A stretch of DNA of 64,000 nucleotides from Halorubrum trapanicum (GTDB lineage Archaea > Halobacteriota > Halobacteria > Halobacteriales > Haloferacaceae), in the NCBI RefSeq assembly GCF_017873555.1, contig NZ_JAGGKE010000005.1, positions 62,001 to 126,000 of the forward strand, written 5' to 3'. Position 1 is the first letter of the stretch. Each line of letters begins with the position of its first letter. Below are positions 52,456 to 61,974 of this stretch, in pieces. The translations under genes and the position numbers were made by a program. The notes beneath the pieces were generated by a model. That model did no database searches and was not told the DNA's origin. It saw nothing but the letters and a program-made list of their open reading frames with translations.

Positions 52456-54930
52456 CTACGTCTCCGAGCCGTCGCCGGCCGAGTCGCTCGGCTCGATCGC
52501 GCCGTCGGCGGTGCCGCCGTCCGTGCTGGCGGGGGCGGCGTCCGACGGCTCCTCGTCGGCGCCGAAGGTGAACGCGGACTCGGCGGTTTCGGGCGATTCC
52601 CCGGTCTCCGCGTCTTCCGTGCCGCCGCCCGACGGATCGCCGTCACCAGCCGCGGCCTCGGCATCGTCGGTCGACGGATCGCCGTCACCGACCGCGGCCT
52701 CGTCGACCTCGAAGTCCTCCGTCATCTCTCGCAGGTCGCGGGCGCGCTCGTGGAGGTCGTGCGCCTGCTCGGAGACCTCGCCGAGCGTGGCGGCCTGCTC
52801 CTCGGCGGCGGCGGCGACGGTGGTCGCCTCGGCGGTGGTCTGCTGGCTCACGCCCGCGAGGTCGTCGACCGCGCCGGTCACCTCGTTGACCGACTGGGCC
52901 TGCGCGTCCATCGCCCCGGAGATCTCCTGAACGCCGTCGTCGGCCTCGCTCACCCGGTCGGCGACCTCGTCGAGCGCGTCTTCGGCGTCCTCGACGACGT
53001 CGACGCCGTCGTCGACGCCCTCGCGGATCGCGGCCATCTCGGCGACGCTCTCGTCGGTGCGCTCGCGGAGGCCGTCGATTAGCGTCTCCACCTCGGCGGC
53101 GGACTCCTGAGTCTCCTCCGCGAGGGATTTGACCTCCTCCGCGACGACCGCGAAGCCGGAGCCGGCCTCGCCCGCGCGGGCGGCCTCGATCGAGGCGTTG
53201 AGCGCGAGCAGGTTCGTCTGGTCGGCGATCTCCGAGATCGTCTCGACTATCTCGTCGACCTCCGCCATCTCGGCTTCGAGCCGCGCTATCGTCTCGGCGG
53301 CGGACTCGGAGCGTGCCTCGATCCCGTGGAGTTCCGCGACCGCGTCGGCGGCCGCCTCGCGGCCCTCCTCGGTGAGCGCGTCGGCCTGCCGGGAAGTGGT
53401 CGCGACCTGGTCCGCGGAGGCGGCGACCTCCTCGACGGTCGCCGACATGTCCTCCATCTCGCCGGCCACCTCGGACAGCTGACGGCTCTGCCGCTCGGCG
53501 CCGTCGGATATCTCGTCGACCGACTCGCTCGTCTCACGGCCGGCGGCCGCGGCCTCGTCGGTGCCGCTCGTGACCGCGTCGCTCCGCTCCGCCACCTCGA
53601 CCGCGAACGCGTCGACCTCAGCGATCGCGGTCTCCAGCTCGTCCATCGCGTCGTTGAACTCCGCGGCGATGGAGCGGAGCGCCTCCGGGTCGTCGGGGTC
53701 GGCGCGGAGCCGGGCGGTGAGGTCGCCGTCGGCGCAGGCCGCCATCGTCTCGCCGAAGTCGCTCGCGCGCGACTCCAGCCGCTCGGCGAACGCCTCGCTC
53801 TCCGCCTGCGCCGCCTCGGCGCGCTCCCGCTGCGTCTCGGCCGACTCGATCTGCTCGCGCAGCGAGTCGCGCATCGTCGCGAACGCGCCGGAGAGGTCGC
53901 CGAACTCGTCGCGTCGCCCCGTGTCGAAGTCGACGTCGAGGTCGCCGTCCGCCAGCGCCGACGCCCGCGACCGGAGCCGGTTCAGTTCGACGACGGTGCC
54001 GCGGCCGAGCGTCCCCCCGAGCAGCCCGAGTCCGACGATCGCCACGCCGACGATGAGGAGCAGGCTCTGCCCGATCATTCCGGAGAGCGCGTACGCCTCC
54101 GAGAGCGGAACGTGAACCGCGACGTACCAGTCTTCGGTCTCCAGCGGCGCGTACGCGACGAGGTACTCGCCGCCGTCGGCGAAGCCGAACGTCGCGGACG
54201 GGAGGAAGCCCATGGTCCGGTCCTCGCCGAACAGCGTCGACCGGATGTCGCTGTTGTAGCGGAAGCCGGCGGCGTAGTCGTTGTTGCTCGCCATGATCTC
54301 GCCGCCGGGTTCGACGATAGTGGTGAACGCGCTCTCGGTCGGCTGTCGGAAGTCGGCGGTGACGGGAGCGAGCGACACCTCCATCACGAGGTAGTTGCGC
54401 ATCGGCGTCGACGCGACGTACGCGATCCGGCGCTCGCCGTCGACCTGGTAGATCTGACTCGTGAACACGTCGTCCGCGAACAGGAGGTCGTCGCTGAACC
54501 ACGCCTGCGAGGTCACCGTCTCGCCGCCGTCCTCCCCGTCGGTGGTGGCGAGGACGGAGCCCTCCGTCCGGTCGACGAAGTGGAGGGCAGCGACCGACTC
54601 GTCGGTCCGCGAGAGGTGCGAAGAGAGGAACCCGTCGACGCTGTTGGGGTCCTGCGAGAACGCGTCGTTGTCGGCGATGTCCCTGACCGTCGTGCGGCGG
54701 TCGCTCGACCAGCCGTCGAGCTCGGTGGCGCTCAGCTCCGCGACGGCCGTGTAATCGCCCTGCGCGCTCGATTCGAGCTGGTCGGTCGTCTCCGCGTACG
54801 TGACGGCGCCGACGGCGCCGATCGCCAGCACGACGACGACCAGGGCGACGAGGAACTTCGCGAGGTAACTCCGAGCCACCGCGTCGGGTGCGACCCGACG
54901 CAGGACCCGTTCGAGGAAGGTGTCGGCCAT
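52456..54930 (-). CDS. Methyl-accepting chemotaxis transducer (dCache-HAMP-MCP)
   Basis: Encodes 824 residues. Helix 1 (about 25-47) and helix 2 (about 285-310) flank an extracellular double-Cache sensor with [28 protein letters not shown] and [14 protein letters not shown] follows at about 310-362. The signalling hairpin tip is [21 protein letters not shown] and there are many Glu/Gln-rich heptads. The final 120 residues are acidic, low complexity. It should detect small ligands and control flagellar motion through CheA/CheW, which are not in this window. A TATA box stands 28 nt upstream. Confidence 0.94.
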   Translation of the reverse strand: MADTFLERVLRRVAPDAVARSYLAKFLVALVVVVLAIGAVGAVTYAETTDQLESSAQGDYTAVAELSATELDGWSSDRRTTVRDIADNDAFSQDPNSVDGFLSSHLSRTDESVAALHFVDRTEGSVLATTDGEDGGETVTSQAWFSDDLLFADDVFTSQIYQVDGERRIAYVASTPMRNYLVMEVSLAPVTADFRQPTESAFTTIVEPGGEIMASNNDYAAGFRYNSDIRSTLFGEDRTMGFLPSATFGFADGGEYLVAYAPLETEDWYVAVHVPLSEAYALSGMIGQSLLLIVGVAIVGLGLLGGTLGRGTVVELNRLRSRASALADGDLDVDFDTGRRDEFGDLSGAFATMRDSLREQIESAETQRERAEAAQAESEAFAERLESRASDFGETMAACADGDLTARLRADPDDPEALRSIAAEFNDAMDELETAIAEVDAFAVEVAERSDAVTSGTDEAAAAGRETSESVDEISDGAERQSRQLSEVAGEMEDMSATVEEVAASADQVATTSRQADALTEEGREAAADAVAELHGIEARSESAAETIARLEAEMAEVDEIVETISEIADQTNLLALNASIEAARAGEAGSGFAVVAEEVKSLAEETQESAAEVETLIDGLRERTDESVAEMAAIREGVDDGVDVVEDAEDALDEVADRVSEADDGVQEISGAMDAQAQSVNEVTGAVDDLAGVSQQTTAEATTVAAAAEEQAATLGEVSEQAHDLHERARDLREMTEDFEVDEAAVGDGDPSTDDAEAAAGDGDPSGGGTEDAETGESPETAESAFTFGADEEPSDAAPASTDGGTADGAIEPSDSAGDGSET

Positions 54931-54953
54931 TACAATCAGACCGTCGACAAGGT

Positions 54954-54963
54954 CTCTTTAATC
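54954..54963 (-). promoter_or_regulatory. TATA box of the chemotaxis transducer gene
   Basis: GATTAAAGAG on the minus strand is centred about 28 nt before the ATG at 54930. Confidence 0.45.
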
Positions 54964-54990
54964 CACCCCCGTCGATATCTCTCGTGATAA

Positions 54991-55641
54991 TCAGTCGGCC
55001 GGTGCCGAGAGTTCCGCGTAACAGTTCCCGCTCGAAACCCGCGTGTGACGAGTTTCGAGGGCGCTTTCCGCGATATCCGCCTCGAACTCCGAAGGCGAGT
55101 AGATGTGATAGTACCTGGGGACGGTCTCGCCCCCCGGCAGCGTCCAGTCGACGGTCGTGTCGAACCCCTCGTCGCGGTCGAACCGGTCGTGGGCCGTGCT
55201 CCACGCGCTGACGAGCGCGACCCCGCCCGGCGTGAGGGCGCGCGCCAGTTCGTTCAGGCTCTCGATCCGGGCGGCCCGCGGCGAGAGGTGGTGGAGCGTG
55301 GCGACGTACACCGCGAGGTCGACCGCGTCGTCGCGGACCGGCAGCGCGGCCGCGTCGCCGTGGACGAACGCGGTCGCGTCCCCGAACCCTCGGTCGCGGG
55401 CGCGGGCGACCGCCTCGTCGAGCAGCCCGCGGCTGAGGTCGACGCCGACCGCGGTCTCGGCGCGCGCCGCGAGCGCCTCCGTGTGCCGACCGTTCCCGCA
55501 GCCGACGTCGAGCGCGCGGGTCGCCGACCGGCCCTCCAGGAACGACTCGACCTCCGGCCACGCGTACTCCCGCGTCTTCGAGAAGTGGCTCGCGATGCGG
55601 TCGTAGGTCGACTGCGGATCGCCGGTCGACTGCGGATCCAT
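54991..55641 (-). CDS. Trm9/ALKBH8-like SAM-dependent methyltransferase
   Basis: Encodes 216 residues. After TYDRIASHFSKTREYAWPEV, which closely follows the start of eukaryotic Trm9 (YDxIAxHFSxTR..WP), come DVGCGNGRHTEAL (SAM motif I, 45-51), VYVATLHHLS and the C-terminal WTLPGGETVPRYYHIYS. Trm9 methylates carboxymethyl-uridine at the tRNA wobble base. An archaeal homologue may act on a similar wobble uridine or on another substrate; that is inference. The short repeat of QST at residues 4-12 is a leader oddity. Confidence 0.8.
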   Translation of the reverse strand: MDPQSTGDPQSTYDRIASHFSKTREYAWPEVESFLEGRSATRALDVGCGNGRHTEALAARAETAVGVDLSRGLLDEAVARARDRGFGDATAFVHGDAAALPVRDDAVDLAVYVATLHHLSPRAARIESLNELARALTPGGVALVSAWSTAHDRFDRDEGFDTTVDWTLPGGETVPRYYHIYSPSEFEADIAESALETRHTRVSSGNCYAELSAPAD

Positions 55642-55684
55642 ACCCGGGTCTCGGTCGCGACGGGTAAATGTCGACCGGACCGCC

Positions 55685-57922
55685 TCACGCCACGCCTATC
55701 GCCGCGAACGCGACGAGCGTGAGCGCGAGCAGGGCCACGACGTGTTTCACGCCGTCGCGCACCGACCCCTCCCCGAGCTGTCCGGCGACCAGCCCGGAGC
55801 AGACCGCCTGAATCGCCGCGGCGTGGAAGAACAGCTGCTCGTAGGCGTCGACGTCGATGTCGCCGATCCCGTCCGTAATTCCCCCGGGACCGGCGGGGAC
55901 GCCGCTTCCGGACATCGGAAGGCTCCCCCCCGTTCCCGGGACGCCCGCCGACTCGATGGCGGGGATGAACGACACCGAAAGCGCCGCGATGATCCCGAGG
56001 AAGACGAAAAAGGAGATGTAGATGACGATGAGGTACGTCAACATCACCTGCCGGCGCTCGCGCCGGAGCGACCAGGTCGCGCGCGACTCGTCGGCCGCGA
56101 TCCGGAGGACCGGCCCGACGTCGCCGCTCGCCCGGATCGCGTTGGTGACGAGCGCGACCGCCCGGGACATCATCGGCGACCTGACCCGCCGTTCGAGCCG
56201 ACGCAGCGCGGTCGAGACGTCCGCCCCCCAGTCGACGTCGCGGCGGGTCCGGCGGAGGTCCGCCGTCAGCGCCTCCAGGTTTGAGTCGGCGACGCGGCGG
56301 ACGCTGCCGACCACGGCGGTCCCCGCCTCGTTGACGCTGGCGAGGCGGTCGAGGAAGTCGGGCACCGCGGACTCGATGCGCCGAACTCGGCGTTTGCCGA
56401 ACTCGTAGGCGACCGCGTACGCCGCGAGGACGAAGGCGGTGGCGACGACGATCGGTCCGTCGATCTGTCCGACCATCTCCACCGGCGTCCCGAGCGTGAC
56501 CGGGAACGCGAAGGCGAGGAGTCCGACGACCGCGACCGGGACCGCGGCGAGGAACACCGTCCGCGGCGAGGCGAGTACCGTCTCTGCCGGGGACTCGATC
56601 AGGCGGCGCACCCGACGGAGGCGGTCGAAGATCCGGAGCCGTTCGCGGCTCTCCGCCCACCGGTCCGCGCCGGGGGCGGCCGAACCGACTCCGTCCGCGC
56701 CGACCCCGTCGGAATCGACCCCGTCCGCGCCGACGCCGGCCGGGCCTCGGTCGGTCGCCGCTCCCCCGTCGAACCGCGGGGATCCGCCTCGATCTCCGGA
56801 CTCGTCCGTCGCGTGGCGCACGCCGGTGACCGAGGGGGTGTTCGGGTCCGAGAGCGACGACTCCGCGACCCGCTCGGTGCCGCCGACGCCCTGCGTCACG
56901 CTGTCGACGTAGACGACGAACCCGAAGGTGGCGAGCGGGACGCCGAGGTAGACGACGACGCGGAGGAGCGGGAGCGTGTCCTGTAAGACGAGTCCGATGA
57001 CGACGAGGATCGTGATGAAAAAGAGCGGTCCGGCGACCAGCGCCGTCACGTACGCCTCGGCGAACGTCGAGAGCAGTTCGAGGTACTGTTCCTGTTTCGC
57101 CTCCGCCTCCGCCTGGTAGCGCTCGTACTGGTCGTTGAGGAACGCCGACACCGACTGCCCGGTGCCGAGGACGGAGGCGAGGTTCTCCGCGAAGTCCGCC
57201 AGGTCGTCGCTCGGCGTCCGCCGGGAGATCCGCTGGAGCGCGGTGAGCGCGTCGGTCCCGAACGCGTTCATGTCGCGGACCGCGACCGACAGCTCCGCGG
57301 CGGCCTCGCCGTACACCGCCTCGTTCTCCGCGAGCGTGTCCATCACCCGCGGGAACGCCATCCCGGAACGCGAGAGCGCGTACATGAACGCGACGGTCCG
57401 GGGCAGGGTGGCGTCTATCTCGGCCGCGCGCGCGGTGGCCCGCTGGTCGAGCAGCTGCCACCGGGCGACGTACGCGCCGAGCGCCAGCCCCGCGCCGGCG
57501 GTCGCGGAGACGACCGCGAGCAGGACGAACAGCCGGCCGAGTCCGAGGTCGGCGAGCCGCGCGACGACGGCGACGAACTCGACGGCGGCCGGCAGCGCCT
57601 CGCGGATCGCCGCCTCGCCGACGTCGAGTGCGGCGAGTAACCCCCCGGCCGCGTACACGCCGATCACGCTGCCGGCGACGCCGAGGACGGCGGCGTACAG
57701 CAGGGTCCGCGAGGCGTACACCCGGTGGGTCGTCCCGGCGACGTGGGCCGCGCGCATCCGGTCGCGCTGGGCCCGCCGCCGCGCCTCGTCCTCGCCGACG
57801 TAGTCGCCGAACGCCGACAGCGCGACGCGGGTGACGAACAGGTCGGCCCGGTCGTCGACGAGCGGGAGCGCGAGCGCGAGACAGGCCCCGACCGCGAGGG
57901 CGAGCGGAAGGAACTCGATCAT
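55685..57922 (-). CDS. pilC: PilC, pilus assembly membrane platform (two T2SF domains)
   Basis: Encodes 745 residues with two T2SSF/TadC-type domains, centred near residues 170-320 (EIDATLPRTVAFMYALSRSGM, FAENLASVLGTGQSVSAF) and 490-640 (AVPDFLDRLASVNEAGTAVV, VTNAIRASGDVGPVL), split by a low-complexity linker with Gly/Ala/Asp repeats near 400-440. Helix pairs flank each domain. It anchors the PilB ATPase for assembly of a type IV pilus. It overlaps pilB by 4 nt. The much longer frame upstream is antisense to pilB. Confidence 0.92.
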   Translation of the reverse strand: MIEFLPLALAVGACLALALPLVDDRADLFVTRVALSAFGDYVGEDEARRRAQRDRMRAAHVAGTTHRVYASRTLLYAAVLGVAGSVIGVYAAGGLLAALDVGEAAIREALPAAVEFVAVVARLADLGLGRLFVLLAVVSATAGAGLALGAYVARWQLLDQRATARAAEIDATLPRTVAFMYALSRSGMAFPRVMDTLAENEAVYGEAAAELSVAVRDMNAFGTDALTALQRISRRTPSDDLADFAENLASVLGTGQSVSAFLNDQYERYQAEAEAKQEQYLELLSTFAEAYVTALVAGPLFFITILVVIGLVLQDTLPLLRVVVYLGVPLATFGFVVYVDSVTQGVGGTERVAESSLSDPNTPSVTGVRHATDESGDRGGSPRFDGGAATDRGPAGVGADGVDSDGVGADGVGSAAPGADRWAESRERLRIFDRLRRVRRLIESPAETVLASPRTVFLAAVPVAVVGLLAFAFPVTLGTPVEMVGQIDGPIVVATAFVLAAYAVAYEFGKRRVRRIESAVPDFLDRLASVNEAGTAVVGSVRRVADSNLEALTADLRRTRRDVDWGADVSTALRRLERRVRSPMMSRAVALVTNAIRASGDVGPVLRIAADESRATWSLRRERRQVMLTYLIVIYISFFVFLGIIAALSVSFIPAIESAGVPGTGGSLPMSGSGVPAGPGGITDGIGDIDVDAYEQLFFHAAAIQAVCSGLVAGQLGEGSVRDGVKHVVALLALTLVAFAAIGVA

Positions 57923-59667
57923 CGGCCTGCGGCGTCGGATCCCCCTCCCTCGGCGCTCGCGCCGTCGCCCTCGGAGGCCCCGGGACCGCGGCCGATTCGG
58001 TCGCCCGCGTCGCCGCCCTCGTCGGCGAGGGCGTCGGCGTCGACCCCGTCGGCCGCGGTCGCGCGCTCGTCGAGTTTGTCCATCACGCGGTCGGGGTCGG
58101 CGTAGTACTCGTTGACGAGCGCGGTGAAGGTACGGTAGTCGTCGATGCCGAGCGCGGAGAGCAGTTCGAGGAAGCGCTCGCGGCGCCGGACCTCGCGGAG
58201 CAGCTCCGAGCGGGACCAGCCGCGGTCGTCGGCGATCTCCTCCAGCAGCGACGAGTCGTTCCGCCGGAACGTGTCGTCGTCGGGAACCCACTCGAACGCC
58301 GAGGAGTAGTCCAGCTCGCCGGTCCGCTGGTCGATACCGCCGATCTCGCCGATCGTCTTCGCGCGGCGCACCCGCTCGTCGTCGGCGCGCGTGAGCGTCT
58401 GGACCGAGAGCATGTCGAGCGACTGGACCATCGCCCGCGGCACGTTGATCGGCTCGTTCTCCAGCCGGTTGATCACCGTCTCGATCGAGTCGGCGTGCAT
58501 CGTCGAGAACGTGGTGTGACCCGTGTTCATCGCCTGGAACAGGGTGATCGCCTCCTCGCCGCGGACCTCGCCGACGATGATGTACTCAGGGCGGTGGCGC
58601 AGCGCCGAGCGCAGCAGGTCGTACATGTCGATGTCGGTGCCCTCGTACCGGCGCTCGCGGGTGACCGCGGAGAGCCAGTTGTCGTGGTATAAGGAGAGCT
58701 CGCGGGTGTCCTCGATGGTGAGTACCTTCGCGCGCGGCGGGACGAACATCGACACCGCGTTCATCGAGGTGGTCTTCCCCGAGGCGGTGCCGCCCGCGAA
58801 GATGAGGCTCTTGTTGTGCTCGATACAGAGCCAGAAGTACGCCATCTGCTCGACGGAGAAGGTGCCGTACTCCACGAGGTCGACGGGCGTGAACGGGTCC
58901 TCCGCGTACTGGCGGATGGTGAACGCCGAGCCGCGCGGCGTCACCTCCTCGCCGAGCGCCAGCTCCGCGCGCGACCCGTCGGGGAGCGTCGTCTCGACGA
59001 TGGGGTCACCGACGGAGACGTGGCGCCCGGACTGCTGGGCGAGCCGGATCACGTAGCTGTCGAGCGCCTCCTGCGCGAACGAGACGTTCGTCTCGACGTC
59101 GGTGTACTGGTCGTGGTAGACGAAGATCGGCAGGTCGTAGCCGTCACAGGAGACGTCCTCGATGTGGCGGTCGTTCAGCAGGGGGTCGACCTTCCCGTAG
59201 CCGCGGAAGTCGCGGTAGAGGTAGTACAACAGCGCGTGGAACGTGTCCATCCCGGCCTCGACGCCGTACCCCTCCAGCAGCGTCTCCAGCTCCGACTTGA
59301 GCGTCTCCTCGTCGGTCTTCCCGGTCCCCTCGCGGTAGAGGAGCGGGTCGCGGATGTCGTCGACGACGCGGTCGAGGAGGTCGCGCTCGAACCCGTCCAG
59401 TTCCGGCTCGACCGCGTAGTAGCGGTGTTCGCTCTCGACGTCGTCGTAGGTGATCACGACGTACGCGTACGGGGCGTTCACCCAGTAGCGGTCGATCTCG
59501 CGTTCGTCCACGGGAACGGCGAACGAGGCGAGGGGTCCGTCCTCGCCCGGGCGGAAGGGGCGGACGTCGAGCGTGGACCCCTGGAGCAGCTCCCACGTCC
59601 GGGAGAGACGCCGCTGGAGGGCCTCGATCCGGTCGCCGAGGTCGGCCCCGCCGGCGTCACTCGCCAT
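57919..59667 (-). CDS. pilB: PilB, type IV pilus assembly ATPase
   Basis: Encodes 582 residues. Walker A is GGTASGKT at 292-299, followed by the Asp box and HRPEYIIVGEVRGEEA (Walker B) and TGHTTFSTMHADSIETVINRL (His box). The N-terminal 280 residues are the archaeal PilB/TadA type. It drives pilin insertion through PilC. The last 30 residues are Gly/Asp-rich. The ATG at 59667 is preferred; the upstream frame reads through the promoter. No pilin gene is seen in this window. Confidence 0.93.
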   Translation of the reverse strand: MASDAGGADLGDRIEALQRRLSRTWELLQGSTLDVRPFRPGEDGPLASFAVPVDEREIDRYWVNAPYAYVVITYDDVESEHRYYAVEPELDGFERDLLDRVVDDIRDPLLYREGTGKTDEETLKSELETLLEGYGVEAGMDTFHALLYYLYRDFRGYGKVDPLLNDRHIEDVSCDGYDLPIFVYHDQYTDVETNVSFAQEALDSYVIRLAQQSGRHVSVGDPIVETTLPDGSRAELALGEEVTPRGSAFTIRQYAEDPFTPVDLVEYGTFSVEQMAYFWLCIEHNKSLIFAGGTASGKTTSMNAVSMFVPPRAKVLTIEDTRELSLYHDNWLSAVTRERRYEGTDIDMYDLLRSALRHRPEYIIVGEVRGEEAITLFQAMNTGHTTFSTMHADSIETVINRLENEPINVPRAMVQSLDMLSVQTLTRADDERVRRAKTIGEIGGIDQRTGELDYSSAFEWVPDDDTFRRNDSSLLEEIADDRGWSRSELLREVRRRERFLELLSALGIDDYRTFTALVNEYYADPDRVMDKLDERATAADGVDADALADEGGDAGDRIGRGPGASEGDGASAEGGGSDAAGR

Positions 59668-59693
59668 GGATACGGGGACGTAGTGGCGGGGGG

Positions 59694-59703
59694 AAGTTAA
59701 ACT
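59694..59703 (-). promoter_or_regulatory. Probable TATA box of pilB-pilC
   Basis: AGTTTAACTT on the minus strand is centred 31 nt before the pilB ATG, slightly further than the usual 27. Confidence 0.35.
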
Positions 59704-59844
59704 ACCCCCGGCGATTATCAGCGGCGACATCGGATCCGGTCCCCCTCGGTGCCGGCCGGCCGCGGAAGCCGGGGCGCGGTGACCTCGCGCCGCCGATCCG
59801 CCCGTTACGTTGATACGGCCGGACCGCAAAGCGTTCGATAGGAA

Positions 59845-60327
59845 ATGCGGCGTGACTACTTCGATCTGACCGTCGACGGCGTCGGAAGCGACGCCGACTC
59901 CCGGTCTCCCCCGCTGGTGCGGATCGACTTCCACGGGCCGGAGGAGCTGCTCCGGGAGCGGCTCTCCGGGGGCGGGAGCGACGACGCCGACGGCGGCGAC
60001 GACCTGCTCACGGCCGACGAGATAGACGTCGCCTTCCGGCTCCGCGAGCCGCTGGGCGAGGCGGACGACCCGGAGGGCGTCGTCGGCGTCACCAACCGGT
60101 ACACCGGCGACTTCGTCCTTGAACTCAACGAGACGGCGACCGACGTCCTCCCCTTCATCCACGCCGCGCGCGACGCCACCGACGACGGCGACGCCCGGTA
60201 TCGCGTCGAGATCGACGTGGACGGCGATCGGCTCGTCGCCTACGACAAGGACACCTTCCTCGTGTACGACCACGAGGGGAACCTCCTCCGGGGCGAGAGC
60301 CTGATCCCCTCGGGCGTCGAACTGTAG
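59845..60327 (+). CDS. DUF5793-type haloarchaeal protein
   Basis: Encodes 160 residues. It starts MRRDYFDLTVDGVG and ends DTFLVYDHEGNLLRGESLIP, the pattern of a small haloarchaeal family I recall as DUF5793. The middle has an Asp-rich segment and VVGVTNRYTGDFVLELNETATDVLPFIHAAR. No catalytic motif. It may be a soluble nucleotide- or protein-binding domain; no evidence either way. Confidence 0.75.
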   Translation: MRRDYFDLTVDGVGSDADSRSPPLVRIDFHGPEELLRERLSGGGSDDADGGDDLLTADEIDVAFRLREPLGEADDPEGVVGVTNRYTGDFVLELNETATDVLPFIHAARDATDDGDARYRVEIDVDGDRLVAYDKDTFLVYDHEGNLLRGESLIPSGVEL

Positions 60328-60333
60328 CGGCGA

Positions 60334-60339
60334 TTTTTT
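60334..60339 (+). terminator. T-run terminator between convergent genes
   Basis: Six T residues stand 6 nt after the DUF5793 gene stop and 6 nt before the end of the convergent SAM hydrolase gene. This is the clearest T-run in the window. Confidence 0.45.
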
Positions 60340-60345
60340 CGAAAC

Positions 60346-61224
60346 TCACACGCTGACACTGTCGGGGACGAACCGCACCGAGTCGCCCGGCCGGAGGTCG
60401 AACGCGCCGTCGCCCCGCCCGTCGTTCACGTCGCACTCGACGTAGCCGTGGCTCCCGACGGTGACGAGGCGCTCGCCGGGGTCGACGGCGCCGAACGTCT
60501 CCGCGACCGGCGTGAGGTCGCCGTCGACGCGGATCCAGTCGCGGCCGCGGACCAGTTCGCCCGGGACGTTGGTGATCACGTTCCCGAACCGATCGATCGC
60601 GAGCACCTCGCCGTCGACGGCGATCACTTCTCCCTCCTCGTCGCCGGCGTCGCCCTCCTCCTCGACAGCACTCCCCTCGTCGCGCTCGACCGTCGGCTCC
60701 GGGAAGCGGATGTCGACCGGGTCGCTCGCGGGCGCGAGGTCGTCCATCCCCGCGAGCGTCTCGGCGACCGCCTCGGCGTCGAGAGCGCCGTTCGGCGCCG
60801 CCAGGTCGTCGTCGAGCGCCGCTCTGACGCGGGCCGCGGTCGGGGCGAACACGTCCCGGCCGTGGAACGTCTCGCTCGCCGGCTCGTCGACCGCGATGGT
60901 CCAGATCTCGACGTCCGACTCGTCGGGCGCCAGCGCCCTGGCCGGCGGCATCGCGAGGCCGTTGTCGGGCGCGACGAGGACGTGTGCGCCGGCGCGGACG
61001 ACCAAGGCGTCGCGGTCGGTGCCGACGCCGGGGTCGACGACGGCGCAGTGGACTGCGGGCGGGAACTCCGGGAGGACGAACCGGAGCCAGAAGGCCGCCG
61101 CGCGGGGATCACCGCGCGGCAGATCGTGCGCGACGTCGATCATCTCGGCGTTCGTGTGCCGGCGGATCACTCCCTTCATCGCGGCGGGGTACGGCGACCC
61201 GAAGTCCGAGGTGAGCGTGATCAT
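60346..61224 (-). CDS. SAM hydroxide adenosyltransferase (DUF62 / SAM hydrolase)
   Basis: Encodes 292 residues. ITLTSDFGSPYPAAMKGVI, CAVVDPGVGTDRDALVV, DNGLAMPPA and HGRDVFAPTAA match the duf62 family, which cleaves S-adenosylmethionine to adenosine and methionine and is structurally related to chlorinase and fluorinase. An acidic insert (VEEEGDAGDEEGEV) near 195-215 is haloarchaeal. The family usually has a conserved DxxRH-like triad of Asp, Arg, His; Asp7 and Asp65-type positions are seen here. Confidence 0.9.
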   Translation of the reverse strand: MITLTSDFGSPYPAAMKGVIRRHTNAEMIDVAHDLPRGDPRAAAFWLRFVLPEFPPAVHCAVVDPGVGTDRDALVVRAGAHVLVAPDNGLAMPPARALAPDESDVEIWTIAVDEPASETFHGRDVFAPTAARVRAALDDDLAAPNGALDAEAVAETLAGMDDLAPASDPVDIRFPEPTVERDEGSAVEEEGDAGDEEGEVIAVDGEVLAIDRFGNVITNVPGELVRGRDWIRVDGDLTPVAETFGAVDPGERLVTVGSHGYVECDVNDGRGDGAFDLRPGDSVRFVPDSVSV

Positions 61225-61273
61225 GTCAGCACTCGCGTCCGGCGTGGGTTTAAAAGGAACGGGCGGCGGCGGG

Positions 61274-61804
61274 CTATTCGTCGGAGGGTTCGTCGCCGTT
61301 CGCGTCGGTCTCGGCGATCCGGCGGATGCGCTCGACGCCGTCGACCTCGCGGATCACGTCGACGACGGCGTCGGGGACGAGGCCCTCCCAGTCGCGGCCG
61401 CGGATCATCCGCTCGCGGAGTTCGGTCCCCTCCAGCACGTCGCGGCGGAACATCGGCGACTGGCGCACCTCGACGCCGGCCTCCTCGAACAGCCGGACCA
61501 CGAGCGGGTTGTTCGAGTACGCGACGTCGAACCGCGGGGTCATGCTCTGGACGTGGCTCACCCAGACGGAGTTGCGGTCGAGGTCCTCGATGGGGACCAC
61601 GTAGGTGGTGGCCTCCAGCTCCTCGACGGCCTTCGTCACCATCATCACGCGCTCGCCGGCGGTGAAGGGGTTCCGCGTGGTGTGGGAGTCGCCGGCGGAG
61701 CCGATTCCCAGGACGAGCTCGTCGACCTCCGCCGCGATCTCTTCCACCATGTGCTGGTGACCGTCGTGGAACGGCTGATACCGGCCGATGTAAAACCCCC
61801 GCAT
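61274..61804 (-). CDS. Nicotinamide-nucleotide adenylyltransferase
   Basis: Encodes 176 residues. GRYQPFHDGHQHMV gives the nucleotidyltransferase HxGH motif, and YSNNPLVVRLFEEAG and SPMFRRDVLEGTELRERMI are archaeal NMNAT features. It makes NAD from NMN and ATP. The ATG at 61804 has TTTATAAA centred 27 nt before it, so the mRNA should be leaderless; the frame start at 61828 would precede that TATA box. Confidence 0.93.
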   Translation of the reverse strand: MRGFYIGRYQPFHDGHQHMVEEIAAEVDELVLGIGSAGDSHTTRNPFTAGERVMMVTKAVEELEATTYVVPIEDLDRNSVWVSHVQSMTPRFDVAYSNNPLVVRLFEEAGVEVRQSPMFRRDVLEGTELRERMIRGRDWEGLVPDAVVDVIREVDGVERIRRIAETDANGDEPSDE

Positions 61805-61827
61805 GAATCTACGTACCGTCGGCGTCA

Positions 61828-61835
61828 TTTATAAA
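61828..61835 (-). promoter_or_regulatory. TATA box of the NMNAT gene
   Basis: TTTATAAA is centred 27 nt before the ATG at 61804. It is the best TATA match in the window. Confidence 0.7.
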
Positions 61836-61924
61836 CCCCGTGGGAACGCTCACAGGGAGAGATCGTCGGATACACGGCTTCAGAACGGCGTTTGCTGCCA
61901 CCGGGGTGGTGCCTCCGGGGGGAG

Positions 61925-61933
61925 AAAGTATAT
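61925..61933 (+). promoter_or_regulatory. TATA box of lonB
   Basis: AAAGTATAT lies about 45 nt before the lonB ATG at 61975, predicting a leader of roughly 20 nt. Confidence 0.45.
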
Positions 61934-61974
61934 CAGTAGCCGACCCGTCCTTTTCGATAGCGACACTCGATTCT

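Noticed and set aside
53326-54987. 553-residue plus-strand frame antisense to the chemotaxis transducer
   Set aside because: Composition is Arg/Leu/Val/Asp shadow coding without any motif; the transducer on the other strand has complete domains.
57923-58291. N-terminal extension of PilC to 868 residues
   Set aside because: The extra 123 residues overlap PilB in another frame and are low-complexity Arg/Gly; the ATG at 57922 overlaps the PilB stop in the usual ATGA fashion.
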